From Microvirga thermotolerans (GTDB lineage Bacteria; Pseudomonadota; Alphaproteobacteria; Rhizobiales; Beijerinckiaceae), in assembly GCF_009363855.1 (NCBI RefSeq), contig NZ_CP045423.1:1208001-1272000 (forward strand): DNA of 64,000 bases, written 5' to 3'. Position 1 is the stretch's first letter. Each line of letters starts with the position of its first letter. Position numbers and translations under genes: made by a program. Positions 39,973 to 47,714 of the stretch are shown piece after piece. The notes below the pieces were generated by a model, which was not told the DNA's origin, did no database searches, and saw nothing but the letters and a program-made list of their open reading frames with translations.

Positions 39973-41026
39973 CCGCCGTCGGCGCGGCGGCCTGGGCGCG
40001 CAGGAGCATGCCGAAGAGATCGCGCGGATCGTCCGGGTCGGCGAGGAGGTCGAGCTCCTCGTAGAGACCCGTGCGCTCGATCTGGCGCTTCACGTAGCGC
40101 AGGGCCGAGAAGTCCTCGATGGCGAAGCCGACGGAGTCGAAGAGGGTGATCTGGCGCGCGTCGCTGCGCCCGGGCGCGCGGCCGGCGATCACCTGCCACA
40201 GCTCCGTCACGGGGTGGTCCGGCGGCAGCTGCTGGATCTCGCCCTCGATGCGCGTCTGCGGCGGATACTCCACGAAGATGTCCGAGCGCCTCAGGATGTC
40301 GGGGTGCAGCTCCGTCTTGCCCGGGCAGTCGCCGCCCACCGCGTTGATGTGAAGCCCGGTTCCGACCATGTTGTCGGTGAGGATCGTCGCGTTCTGCTTG
40401 TCGGCGGTGACCGTGGTCACGATCTGCACGCCCTCCATCGCCTCCTCGATGGAGCCGCAGATCGTCATGTCGAGCCCCATGCCGGCGAGGTTGCGCACGC
40501 ACTTCACGCTCGCCGTCCGGTCGATGTCGTAGAGGCGCAGCCGGTCCACGCCGAGGAGCGCCTTGAAGGCGAGGGCCTGGAACTCCGCCTGTGCCCCGTT
40601 GCCGATCATCGCCATCGTCCGCGCGCCCCGGGGCGCCAGGTGCTTCGCGGCGAGAGCCGAGGTCGCAGCCGTGCGCAGGGCGGTGAGAATGGTCATCTCC
40701 GTGAGGAGCACGGGATAGCCGGTGCCCACATCCGCGAGAACGCCGAAGGCGGTCACGGTCTGGCGGCCCTCGCGGGTGTTCTTGGGATGGCCGTTCACGT
40801 ACTTGAAGCCATAGACCTCGCCGTCGCTGGTGGGCATCAGCTCGATCACGCCCTCCTTGCTGTGGGAGGCGACGCGCGGGGTCTTGTCGAAGCTCTCCCA
40901 GCGGCGGAAATCCGTCTCGATCTCGTCCGCCAGCTCCACGAGGAAGCGCTCCACGCCGATGGCGAGGACGAGCTTCATCATGTGGTCGACGCTCACGAAG
41001 GGAACGACGTTGAGTTTCTCGATCAT
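39968..41026 (-). CDS. Ornithine cyclodeaminase
   Basis: A 352-residue NAD-dependent enzyme of the ornithine cyclodeaminase/mu-crystallin family. It converts L-ornithine to L-proline and ammonia. The Rossmann motif MAMIGNGAQAEFQALAFKAL is seen, with NGHPKNTREGRQTV and VGGDCPGKTELH, which has the conserved substrate-binding region. Length is usual for the larger OCD class. Only three bases separate it from the arginase stop, so the two form an operon for arginine degradation to proline. Expression is probably controlled by the divergent Lrp regulator. Confidence 0.9.
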   Translation of the reverse strand: MIEKLNVVPFVSVDHMMKLVLAIGVERFLVELADEIETDFRRWESFDKTPRVASHSKEGVIELMPTSDGEVYGFKYVNGHPKNTREGRQTVTAFGVLADVGTGYPVLLTEMTILTALRTAATSALAAKHLAPRGARTMAMIGNGAQAEFQALAFKALLGVDRLRLYDIDRTASVKCVRNLAGMGLDMTICGSIEEAMEGVQIVTTVTADKQNATILTDNMVGTGLHINAVGGDCPGKTELHPDILRRSDIFVEYPPQTRIEGEIQQLPPDHPVTELWQVIAGRAPGRSDARQITLFDSVGFAIEDFSALRYVKRQIERTGLYEELDLLADPDDPRDLFGMLLRAQAAAPTAA

Positions 41027-41029
41027 GGT

Positions 41030-41959
41030 TCAGAAGCTCCGGGTCGGGCGGTCGAGCACGCGGCGGCCCATCAGGCTCGCGACGAGGTCCACCATGAGCA
41101 GGGCCGTGCGGCCGCGCTCGTCGAGGAAGGGATTGAGCTCGACGATGTCGAGGCTCGTGACGAGGCCGCTGTCGTGGAGGATCTCCATGATCAGATGCGC
41201 CTCGCGGAAGGTTGCGCCGCCCGGCACCGTGGTGCCGACACCCGGCGCGATGCCCGGGTCCAGAAAGTCCACGTCCAGGCTCACGTGCAGCCGGCCCCGC
41301 GTTGCGGCGACGCGCCTGAGGAAGGCCTCCAGGAGGGGCACCACGCCGTTCTCGTCGATGGCGCGCATGTCGTGGATCGTCACCCCGGCGGTCGCGAGGG
41401 CGGCCCGCTCCGGAGGGTCGACGCTGCGGATGCCCATCATGCAGACGTTCTCCGCCTTCACGGGCGCATGGAGGGCGGGAAAGTAGCCCTCGAAGCCGCC
41501 GCGCCCCGTGGCATAGGCCATCGGCACCCCGTGCAGGTTGCCGCTCTGCGTCGTCTCCAGGGTGTGGAAGTCCGGATGGGAGTCGAGCCAGAGGACGAAG
41601 AACGGGCGGTCCTCCTCCGCGGCCCTGCGGCTCAGCCCGGTCATGGTCCCGGCGGAGAGGCTGTGGTCGCCGCCGAGGAAGATCGGGATTCCGTCGGCCG
41701 CCGCCTCGTAGGCCGCCTGCGCGATGGCCTCCGTCCAGGCCACCACTTCCGGAAGGTACTTGATCGCGCCGTTGTCGTGCCGGAGGTCCCGGAGCGGGGC
41801 CGGGGACAGGTTGCCCCGGTCCTCGACAATATAGCCGAGGTCGCGCAGGGCGGGGGCGAGGCCGGCCGCCCGGAAGGCGCTCGGACCCATGTCGCAGCCC
41901 ATGCGCCCGGCGCCTTCCTGCACCGGGACTCCCAAGAGGATGCTGGGCCTGCGCGTCAT
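41030..41959 (-). CDS. rocF: Arginase
   Basis: A 309-residue manganese metalloenzyme that hydrolyses L-arginine to ornithine and urea. Motifs GGDHSLSAG, the LWLDSHPDFH block, SLDVDFLDPGIAPGVGT and ELNPFLDERG are seen. The family usually has DAHxDxN in the second block; here Ser and His replace Ala and Asn in DSHPDFH, while the metal-binding Asp, His and Asp are kept. AAGGAGAG precedes the ATG by six bases. It is cotranscribed with ornithine cyclodeaminase and divergent from the Lrp gene at 42098. Confidence 0.9.
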   Translation of the reverse strand: MTRRPSILLGVPVQEGAGRMGCDMGPSAFRAAGLAPALRDLGYIVEDRGNLSPAPLRDLRHDNGAIKYLPEVVAWTEAIAQAAYEAAADGIPIFLGGDHSLSAGTMTGLSRRAAEEDRPFFVLWLDSHPDFHTLETTQSGNLHGVPMAYATGRGGFEGYFPALHAPVKAENVCMMGIRSVDPPERAALATAGVTIHDMRAIDENGVVPLLEAFLRRVAATRGRLHVSLDVDFLDPGIAPGVGTTVPGGATFREAHLIMEILHDSGLVTSLDIVELNPFLDERGRTALLMVDLVASLMGRRVLDRPTRSF

Positions 41960-41989
41960 TCGGCTCTCCTTGCTGTCGTTGCGGTGTCG

Positions 41990-42032
41990 GTTTCGCCAAG
42001 CTAGCGAAGGAGATTGGCGAAACGAACGCCAA
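41990..42032. promoter_or_regulatory. Inverted-repeat operator between arginase and Lrp genes
   Basis: GTTTCGCCAA (41990-41999) is the exact inverse of TTGGCGAAAC (42014-42023), and a third half-site CGCCAA follows at 42027-42032. Several phased half-sites are typical of Lrp/AsnC regulators. The first site lies 30 bases upstream of the arginase ATG, and TTGACA at 42036 may be the lrp -35. Confidence 0.65.
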
Positions 42033-42097
42033 AGATTGACAAATGAGGCGGGGCCGTTGTCCAAAATGGATGGAACGGCTTTCCAAACCGGCGGACC

Positions 42098-42535
42098 ATG
42101 GACGATCTCGACCAGAGGCTGATCACTCTCCTGCGGCACAACGGGCGGCGCAGCGTCTCCGATCTCGCCCTGGAGCTCGGCGTTTCGCGCGCCACCGTGC
42201 GCTCGCGCATGGAGCGGCTCGAACGCTCCGGCGACATCGTCGGCTACACGGTGATCCTGCGGGCGGACGCGGTGTCGCTGCCGGTCCGCGGCATCACGCT
42301 GATCGAGGTGGAGGGGCGCGCCGCCGACCGGGTGGTGGACGCCCTCGGCGGCTTCCCCGAGGTAAGCGCCATCCACACCACCAACGGCAAGTGGGATCTC
42401 GTGGTCGAGCTCGGCGCCGCGAGCCTGACGGACTTCGACGCCGTGCTGCGGCGGGTCCGCCTCATTCCCGGGGTCATCGCCTCGGAGACCAATCTCCTCC
42501 TCGCCACGCCGCGCAGCACCCGGGCGCGCTTGTAG
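42098..42535 (+). CDS. Lrp/AsnC-family transcriptional regulator
   Basis: A 145-residue feast/famine regulator. The HTH is RRSVSDLALELGVSRATVRS, after DDLDQRLITLLRHNG, and the C-terminal RAM domain that binds an amino acid follows (ITLIEVEGRAADRVVDALGG; IHTTNGKWDLVVEL). It is divergent from the arginase-ornithine cyclodeaminase operon, so it very probably responds to arginine, ornithine or proline and controls that pair. This regulator-target pairing is common, but the ligand is inferred. Confidence 0.88.
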   Translation: MDDLDQRLITLLRHNGRRSVSDLALELGVSRATVRSRMERLERSGDIVGYTVILRADAVSLPVRGITLIEVEGRAADRVVDALGGFPEVSAIHTTNGKWDLVVELGAASLTDFDAVLRRVRLIPGVIASETNLLLATPRSTRARL

Positions 42536-42599
42536 GGAAGGTCGTGGTGCGTGCCCGTCGACATCCCCGGAGCATGGCTTATGATGAAGGCCTGACCGT

Positions 42600-44327
42600 A
42601 TGCGTGCGATGCACGGTTTCCCGAGCCGGCGGAGATTGAGGGTGGCGAAGTCGGTGACGAAGCTGTCGTTGCGCGTCCGGCTCTTCATCCTCACGGCCGT
42701 CGCGCTGCTGCCGGCCCTGGGCATCCTTCTCTACAACGAGGTCTCCCTGCACCGCAGCCGCGAGGCGGAGGTCCACGCGCTCGCCCTGCGCTTCGGCCAG
42801 CTCGCCGCCCTCGAGATGCAGGGCATCCTCGAAGGCGCCCGGGGACTGCTGATCGCCGTCGCCTCCGCGCATGGCGTGAAGTCCTTCGACGTGGATGCGT
42901 GCACGGCCTATCTGGCCGACGTGCAGGTGCAGACCCCGCAGCTCACCCCCATCACCGTGATCGATGCCGAAGGGCTCATCCGCTGCCGGTCGGACAGCAT
43001 GGGTCAGGGGCAGAGCCTCGACGACCGCGACTATTTCCAGGAGGCGTTCGCGAGAGGCACCTTCGTCGTCGGCCGCTACAGGGTCGGCCAGGTCTCGGGC
43101 AAAGGCGTCCTGCCGCTCGCCATGCCCATCCGCGACGGCGAGGGGCGGATCGTCGGCGTCGTGGCGGCGGGCCTGAACCTCGACTGGCTCGGCCAGAGGC
43201 TGCGGCAGCGCGATCTCGCCCACGGCAACGCCCTCACCATCGCCGACCGGGACGGCACCATCATCGCGCGCGAGCCCTTCCCGGAGCGTTTCATCGGCAC
43301 CCGGATCCCCGAGCCCTTCCTGTCGCTGGTGAAAGGCGACGCGCCCGGCACGCAGGAGGTGATGAGCCAGGACGGCACCCGGCGGATCATCGGCTACATT
43401 CCGGTAAAGGTCATGCCGGAGGGGCTCTACATCAGCGCCGGCATCGCCCGCGACGAGGCCTTTCACGCCATCGACCGGGCGACCCGGCGGGGCGCCACCC
43501 TCGCCCTCGTCGGCGCCTGCGCCGCCTTCCTCGCCGCCTGGCTCATCGGCCGGAGCTTCGTGCGCGACCCGGTGGAGCGCCTCGTGAACACGATCGAGGC
43601 CTGGCGGCGGGGCGACCTGTCGGCCCGAACCGGAATGTCCGCGCAGGCGGGGGAACTCGAAACCGTCGGCGCCGACATCGACGCCCTCCTGGACGAGCTG
43701 GCGCTCCGGCAGGCGGCGCGCGACAGGGCGGAGGAGCGCCAGCGGCTCCTTCTCAACGAGCTGAATCACCGGGTGAAGAACACCCTGGCCACCGTCCAGT
43801 ACATGGTGGCGCAGAGTCTGGGCTCCGCCGCCACGCCGGCCCAGGCGCGGGAATCCCTGGAAGGGCGGCTCATCGCTCTCTCCCGGGCGCACGATCTTCT
43901 CACCCGCGAACAGTGGGAAGGGGCGGAGCTCGGCACCATCGTCGCCCAGGCGATCGAGCCGTTCAGGGGCGGGAACGGAGGACGCTGGCACGTGGAGGGG
44001 ACCGAGGTGCGCGTGTCGCCGCAGGTCGCCCTGGCCCTCGCCATGGCCTTCCAGGAGCTGGCCACCAACGCCGTGAAATACGGCGCTCTTTCGAACGAGA
44101 CCGGCGAGGTCCGGATCGCCTGGTCGGTGGCGAAGGGCGCCGGTGGAGAGGAGCGGATCTCCCTGCGCTGGGAGGAAACGGGCGGCCCGCCCGTGAGGCC
44201 GCCGGCGCGGCGGGGATTCGGCTCGCGGCTGCTGGAGCGGGCGCTGGCGTCGGATCTCGGCGGGGCCATGAAGCTCGAATTCGCCGTAGGCGGCGTCGTA
44301 TGCACCATGGAAACCCTGGCCGCCTGA
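42600..44327 (+). CDS. HWE-type sensor histidine kinase with periplasmic CACHE domain
   Basis: A membrane sensor of up to 575 residues. TM1 (RLFILTAVALLPALGILLY), a periplasmic double-CACHE-like domain (about residues 50-290), TM2 (ATLALVGACAAFLAAWLIG) and a HAMP-like linker precede the HWE kinase core, with phosphoacceptor LNHRVKNTLATVQ and the Asn/Gly boxes FQELATNAVKYGAL and RGFGSRLLE. The first start is ATG 42600; a GTG at 42642 with GGAG seven bases upstream is an equally good alternative. No response regulator gene adjoins. The signal is unknown. Confidence 0.88.
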   Translation: MRAMHGFPSRRRLRVAKSVTKLSLRVRLFILTAVALLPALGILLYNEVSLHRSREAEVHALALRFGQLAALEMQGILEGARGLLIAVASAHGVKSFDVDACTAYLADVQVQTPQLTPITVIDAEGLIRCRSDSMGQGQSLDDRDYFQEAFARGTFVVGRYRVGQVSGKGVLPLAMPIRDGEGRIVGVVAAGLNLDWLGQRLRQRDLAHGNALTIADRDGTIIAREPFPERFIGTRIPEPFLSLVKGDAPGTQEVMSQDGTRRIIGYIPVKVMPEGLYISAGIARDEAFHAIDRATRRGATLALVGACAAFLAAWLIGRSFVRDPVERLVNTIEAWRRGDLSARTGMSAQAGELETVGADIDALLDELALRQAARDRAEERQRLLLNELNHRVKNTLATVQYMVAQSLGSAATPAQARESLEGRLIALSRAHDLLTREQWEGAELGTIVAQAIEPFRGGNGGRWHVEGTEVRVSPQVALALAMAFQELATNAVKYGALSNETGEVRIAWSVAKGAGGEERISLRWEETGGPPVRPPARRGFGSRLLERALASDLGGAMKLEFAVGGVVCTMETLAA

Positions 44328-44411
44328 ACTTCGCCGGCGCCCGGCGCCGCCACAGCCCTGTCACAGGAATCGGGCAATGCTTCCTGCACGAGGAACGCGA
44401 AGGAGGATCCG

Positions 44412-44612
44412 ATGCCGGAGAGGGGGGAGCCCAGCCTGAAGGAACTGCTTTCGGATCCCATCGTGCGCCAGCTCATGGCGCGGGACGGCACGTCGGAGCG
44501 GCAGGTGAGGTCAATCGCCCTCTCGGTCCGGCGCCGGATGGCGCTGGAGCGCCGGCTTGCCGTCGCGGCGCAGATCCGCCCCCCATCGCGGCCGCCCCGC
44601 CTCGGCGGGTGA
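44412..44612 (+). CDS. Small basic hypothetical protein
   Basis: A 66-residue, Arg-rich protein (SLKELLSDPIVRQLMARDGT; SERQVRSIALSVRRRMALER). No signal or membrane segment. AAGGAGGA stands five bases before the ATG, a very strong ribosome site. It lies 84 bases after the HWE kinase gene and could be cotranscribed with it. It does not resemble NepR. The family is not recognised. Confidence 0.65.
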   Translation: MPERGEPSLKELLSDPIVRQLMARDGTSERQVRSIALSVRRRMALERRLAVAAQIRPPSRPPRLGG

Positions 44613-44633
44613 AGGAGCGGGCGCCGCGGAAGG

Positions 44634-44792
44634 TCAGGGAAGCTGCGACCAGATCGCCCCGAGGACAGGCACGACGATCGCCGCCGCGAGCAGGATCGCG
44701 AGCAGGATGTGCCGGAGCGCCAGAGGCTCCGCGGTCGCGCCGGGCAGGTGACGGGAATGCGGCGCCCTGCGTTTCCTTTGCAGTCCGCTCAT
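44634..44792 (-). CDS. 52-residue single-pass membrane protein
   Basis: A short gene with a basic N-terminus (MSGLQRKRRAPHSRHLPGAT) and one C-terminal transmembrane helix (LALRHILLAILLAAAIVVPV) ending VLGAIWSQLP. Its ATG overlaps the stop of the upstream exported-protein gene as ATGA, which argues that it is translated. A tail-anchored topology with the basic part in the cytoplasm is expected. Function unknown. Confidence 0.6.
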   Translation of the reverse strand: MSGLQRKRRAPHSRHLPGATAEPLALRHILLAILLAAAIVVPVLGAIWSQLP

Positions 44793-45358
44793 CGCACGCC
44801 CTTGTGGTCGGAGACGAGGAACGGCGTCGCGCCGATGCGCCAGCGCTCGGGCGCCACGAAGACCCTGCGGCGCTTCTGCGCCTCGAAGGCGAGAGGCGGC
44901 TTCGAATTGTCGATGAAGCGGCCGATCTGCTCGTGGAAGTCCGAGCCGCTGCGCCAGAAGCCCACGTTCACGAAGGTGGTCCAGCGGGGGTCGAGGTTCC
45001 ACACCATCCAGGGAAACTGCCGGCGGTCCTCCACCCGGCTCAGGAACTCGCCGATCAGGCCGGACCGGTCGGAGATGGTCGCCTTGGTCGACCAGTAGTC
45101 GAGGAATTCCTGCTCGCGGCCCTTCTTGATTCGCCATTCCACGATGACGATGCGCGCGTCGGTCAGGTCCTTCGCGTCGGGAACCGCGGCGACCGCGGCC
45201 TGCGGAACGGGATCCGCGGCGTTCGCCAGGGGCGCGCGCACCTCCTGCGCGACCGCGACCGGACCGTGCAGGCATGCGAGCGCCGCCGCGAGCGGGACCC
45301 AGGCGGCGGCACGCGCGACCTGCCGGGGCCGTTCCGAAAGGTTGATACGAGACTTCAT
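44789..45358 (-). CDS. Exported protein with ABM/ferredoxin-like core, unknown function
   Basis: A 189-residue protein with a signal peptide (WVPLAAALACLHGPVAVAQE) after a basic stretch. The mature part begins with an Ala-rich linker, then RIVIVEWRIKKGREQEFLDY, which resembles the first strand and helix of antibiotic-biosynthesis-monooxygenase (dimeric alpha-beta) proteins; RFIDNSKPPLAFEAQKRRRV and PFLVSDHKGVR complete it. The enzyme class is not certain. A hairpin overlaps its ribosome site. The 52-residue membrane protein gene follows with overlap. Confidence 0.65.
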   Translation of the reverse strand: MKSRINLSERPRQVARAAAWVPLAAALACLHGPVAVAQEVRAPLANAADPVPQAAVAAVPDAKDLTDARIVIVEWRIKKGREQEFLDYWSTKATISDRSGLIGEFLSRVEDRRQFPWMVWNLDPRWTTFVNVGFWRSGSDFHEQIGRFIDNSKPPLAFEAQKRRRVFVAPERWRIGATPFLVSDHKGVR

Positions 45359-45666
45359 GGCCTGTTCCCTCCCGTTATGGCGGGAGTATTAGAGAGGTTC
45401 GGCCAAAAGGCGAATGGCTATTCACAGTTTTTGTAAAACGCCGGCGGATCGTCTCGGCCATGTGCCGGTCATTTCGCCCGCGTCCCGCTCGTAAATGCGT
45501 TCATGAGCCGAGAACTATTCGCGGAAGCGAAAGTTTTGTTTCGACGGTCGAAATTTTCTCTGCGGAACAGGGAGGGGCGGAACGGTTGCCGGGTCGGATC
45601 GGGCGCCGCCCGGCTGCCGCCGCGGCCCACCGAAACGAATGAAGGCGCTTTCGGGAGAACGAAGCG
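45359..45666. other. Divergent intergenic region with two inverted repeats
   Basis: These 308 bases lie between the exported-protein gene (minus) and the predicted protease gene (plus) and hold no supported gene. TTTCGACGGTCGAAA at 45539-45553 is a perfect 7-bp inverted repeat around one base, a candidate operator. A hairpin over the minus-strand ribosome site is listed separately. GGAGAA sits eight bases before the ATG at 45667. Confidence 0.6.
45369..45386 (-). promoter_or_regulatory. Ribosome-site hairpin of the exported-protein gene
   Basis: On the minus strand CTCCCG-CCATAA-CGGGAG forms a 6-bp stem whose 3' arm runs into GGGAGGGA, the ribosome site of the gene starting at 45358. Folding would hide the site, so translation may be regulated or temperature dependent. 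This is inferred from sequence only. Confidence 0.4.
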
Positions 45667-46383
45667 ATGAACTGGGTGCTGCACTTTCTCGAATCCGAGG
45701 GGAGCCTGGGACCCTGGCGCGCCCGCCTGGAGGCGGAGGCCCGGGCGACCCACGAGCGCATTGCCGCCTGCCTGGCGCCGGACGTCGAGATGCCGCCCCT
45801 CGACGTGGTGATCGAGCGCCTCGAAGGGCAGGCCATTCCCGAGCTCGGCCTTGCGGGAATCGCGCCCCGCCGGCGCTGCATGGTCGTCACCCTGGATCCC
45901 GCGAATCCCCGGTTCGAGGCGAGCCTGGAGGCGGGCGAGTTCGGCCGCATCCTGACCCACGAGTTTCACCACTGCCTCCGTTGCCACAGCGTCGGTTACG
46001 GGACCACCCTCGCCGAGGCCCTCGTCACCGAGGGGCTGGCCGACCAGTTCGACCGCGAGATCAACGGCGGGGAGGGGCAGATCTGGGACCATGCCCTTCG
46101 CCCCGAGCACTGGCCCGCCCTGCTGGAGCGGGCCGAGGAGGCCTTCCGCTCGCCCCGCTACGATCACCGCCTCTGGTTCTTCGGCGTCGGGCGGGGCGGC
46201 CGGGGCGGAACCGTCCCGCGCTGGGCCGGCTACACCATCGGCTACCGTCTCGTCGGCGCCTACCTGGAGACGACGCCCGGGGCGAGGCCGTCCCGGATGG
46301 CCGGGACGCCTGCGGCGGAGGTGCTCGCAAAGGCCTGGCCCCGCCTCGTCGAAAGGTTCGGCGGCCCTGCCTCCCGGGGCTGA
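45667..46383 (+). CDS. DUF2268-like predicted zinc protease
   Basis: A 238-residue protein with the predicted metal site HEFHHCLRC (HExxH) near residues 100-108 and a possible third ligand in LVTEGLADQFDRE. This combination and the surrounding MVVTLDPANPRFEASLEAGE match the DUF2268 type of predicted Zn-dependent peptidase. No signal peptide. The target is unknown. GGAGAA is eight bases before the ATG. The C-terminal half includes Gly/Arg-rich FGVGRGGRGGTVPRW. Confidence 0.72.
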   Translation: MNWVLHFLESEGSLGPWRARLEAEARATHERIAACLAPDVEMPPLDVVIERLEGQAIPELGLAGIAPRRRCMVVTLDPANPRFEASLEAGEFGRILTHEFHHCLRCHSVGYGTTLAEALVTEGLADQFDREINGGEGQIWDHALRPEHWPALLERAEEAFRSPRYDHRLWFFGVGRGGRGGTVPRWAGYTIGYRLVGAYLETTPGARPSRMAGTPAAEVLAKAWPRLVERFGGPASRG

Positions 46384-46409
46384 AAGTCACGCGGTTGCCG
46401 GAGGACCGG

Positions 46410-46658
46410 TCATGGCAGCCGGGGACAGCCCCGATCGGTCAGGTCGCGGCGTCGAGTCAGAGCAAGACCGAGGCCGAGCGCGATCATGCAGGCTCCCGAC
46501 GCTTCGCGTAGACGACGGACCAGACCCGGACGGGCCGCCGCTCCGGCACGGATGCCGCTCGCCGCGAAGGCCACCGCGACATCGGCGAGGGTGTTGAGCG
46601 CGACGGAGACGAAGCCGAGGACAGCGAACTGCAGGGCTACGTTGCCGGCGGCCGGGTC
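46410..46658 (-). pseudogene. 3' remnant of a LysE/RhtB-family exporter
   Basis: About 83 codons match only the C-terminal part of LysE transporters: DPAAGNVALQFAVLGFVSVA, then LNTLADVAVAFAASGIRAGA and RPGLVRRLREASGACMIALG. A complete LysE protein is about 205 residues, and no N-terminal half is found upstream. The open frame continues to 46883 but the added part has no transporter character. It is a decayed gene; the missing part may have been removed with the arrival of the lower-GC patch next to it. Confidence 0.7.
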
Positions 46659-46902
46659 CAGGGCGGCTTCCGGAATGGCGGCGGGGCAGGATTTAGGGCT
46701 TCGTGCGATTGACGGGCCGACGCCGGACAGGAATGCAGTTCGTCGTCTTCGGAAACCGGGCTGCCGAGTGAAAGTCGTTTCACTGTTGATGCGTCGTATC
46801 AACTCCCGCCTTTCGGGAAGCGATGTCGAACAAGCGATCCTTGCACAATTCTGTAGCTGGTTTGGCTCTCGTTGAGCTTGCATCCTTCCGATCCAAAAGG
46901 GT

Positions 46903-47328
46903 ATGTCTGGCGGGGAGGCCGATTTGCAGCAAAGTATCGCTCATATTGCGCTTGTGGTGCGCGACTACGACGAAGCCATCGACTTTTACGTCAACAAGCT
47001 GCGATTCGAACTGGTCGAGGACACCTATCAACCGGAGCAGGACAAGCGGTGGGTTGTGGTTCGCCCTCGAGGAGATGGGACGACCTCGCTGATCCTCGCT
47101 CGCGCTTCCACGCCTCATCAGGAGACGTTCGTCGGCAACCAGGCGGGCGGTCGCGTCTTCCTGTTCCTCCGGACCGATGATTTTCAACGGGATCACGCCG
47201 CGATGGTCGAGAAAGGCATCAGGTTCGTTCGCGAGCCGAAGCGAGCCCCCTACGGCATCGTCGCGGTGTTCGAGGATCTCTACGGCAATCTGTGGGATCT
47301 CGTTCAGTTCACGGACGGTCGGGATTGA
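46903..47328 (+). CDS. VOC-family protein
   Basis: A protein of up to 141 residues of the vicinal oxygen chelate fold: SIAHIALVVRDYDEAIDFYV opens the first module, then RVFLFLRTDDFQRDHAAMVE and APYGIVAVFEDLYGNLWDLV, in which the final Asp/Glu region holds a metal ligand. Substrate unknown. ATG 46903 has only a weak ribosome site; TTG 46924 with GGGGAGG five bases upstream may be the true start. Base composition here is less GC-rich than in the surroundings, suggesting a later acquisition. Confidence 0.78.
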   Translation: MSGGEADLQQSIAHIALVVRDYDEAIDFYVNKLRFELVEDTYQPEQDKRWVVVRPRGDGTTSLILARASTPHQETFVGNQAGGRVFLFLRTDDFQRDHAAMVEKGIRFVREPKRAPYGIVAVFEDLYGNLWDLVQFTDGRD

Positions 47329-47714
47329 GCGGCCGGCACAGTGGATCATGCGAGGCCGATTCCGTGGTGCGGCAGTCGGAGGGACATCCCGCCATCGGCT
47401 CGTTCGAGAGTAAGGAGAAGCCAGCCCATCGGGCCGACCCAGAGCTCATGCCTCGCCCCATCCCGGCTTCTCGGAACTTCCGCCGCCAGCTCCCTCGCCT
47501 GCTGCATTTCCGGGCGACCTGAAGGCTGCGCAAGCGAAAGCAGGTTCCCACTTTCCCCTGAGAATGCGCTGGGATCTGTTTCGGATTGCGGTCGCTCCGC
47601 GGCTCCATCCGGAATATCCCATCACCGATCCAAGAAAAATCGATCAGTTTTCATCATTTGCGCTGATGGGTCTTCCCGGGGTAGTCGGGTAACACTACTC
47701 AGGGGACGAGAGCC
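47329..47714. other. Intergenic region of lower GC upstream of the DMT gene
   Basis: No gene is supported in these 386 bases. They are less GC-rich than the neighbours, with stretches such as AAAAATCGATCAGTTTTCAT near 47635-47654. A small inverted repeat GTAGT/ACTAC at 47681-47698 lies shortly before the DMT start. Codon usage here does not look like coding sequence. Confidence 0.55.

Noticed and set aside
44412-44612. NepR-type anti-sigma factor near the HWE kinase
   Set aside because: The conserved NepR helices are not seen, and no PhyR or EcfG gene adjoins.
45460-45642. Short plus-strand open frame in the divergent gap
   Set aside because: No ribosome site, no coding character, and it overlaps the inverted repeat and promoter region.
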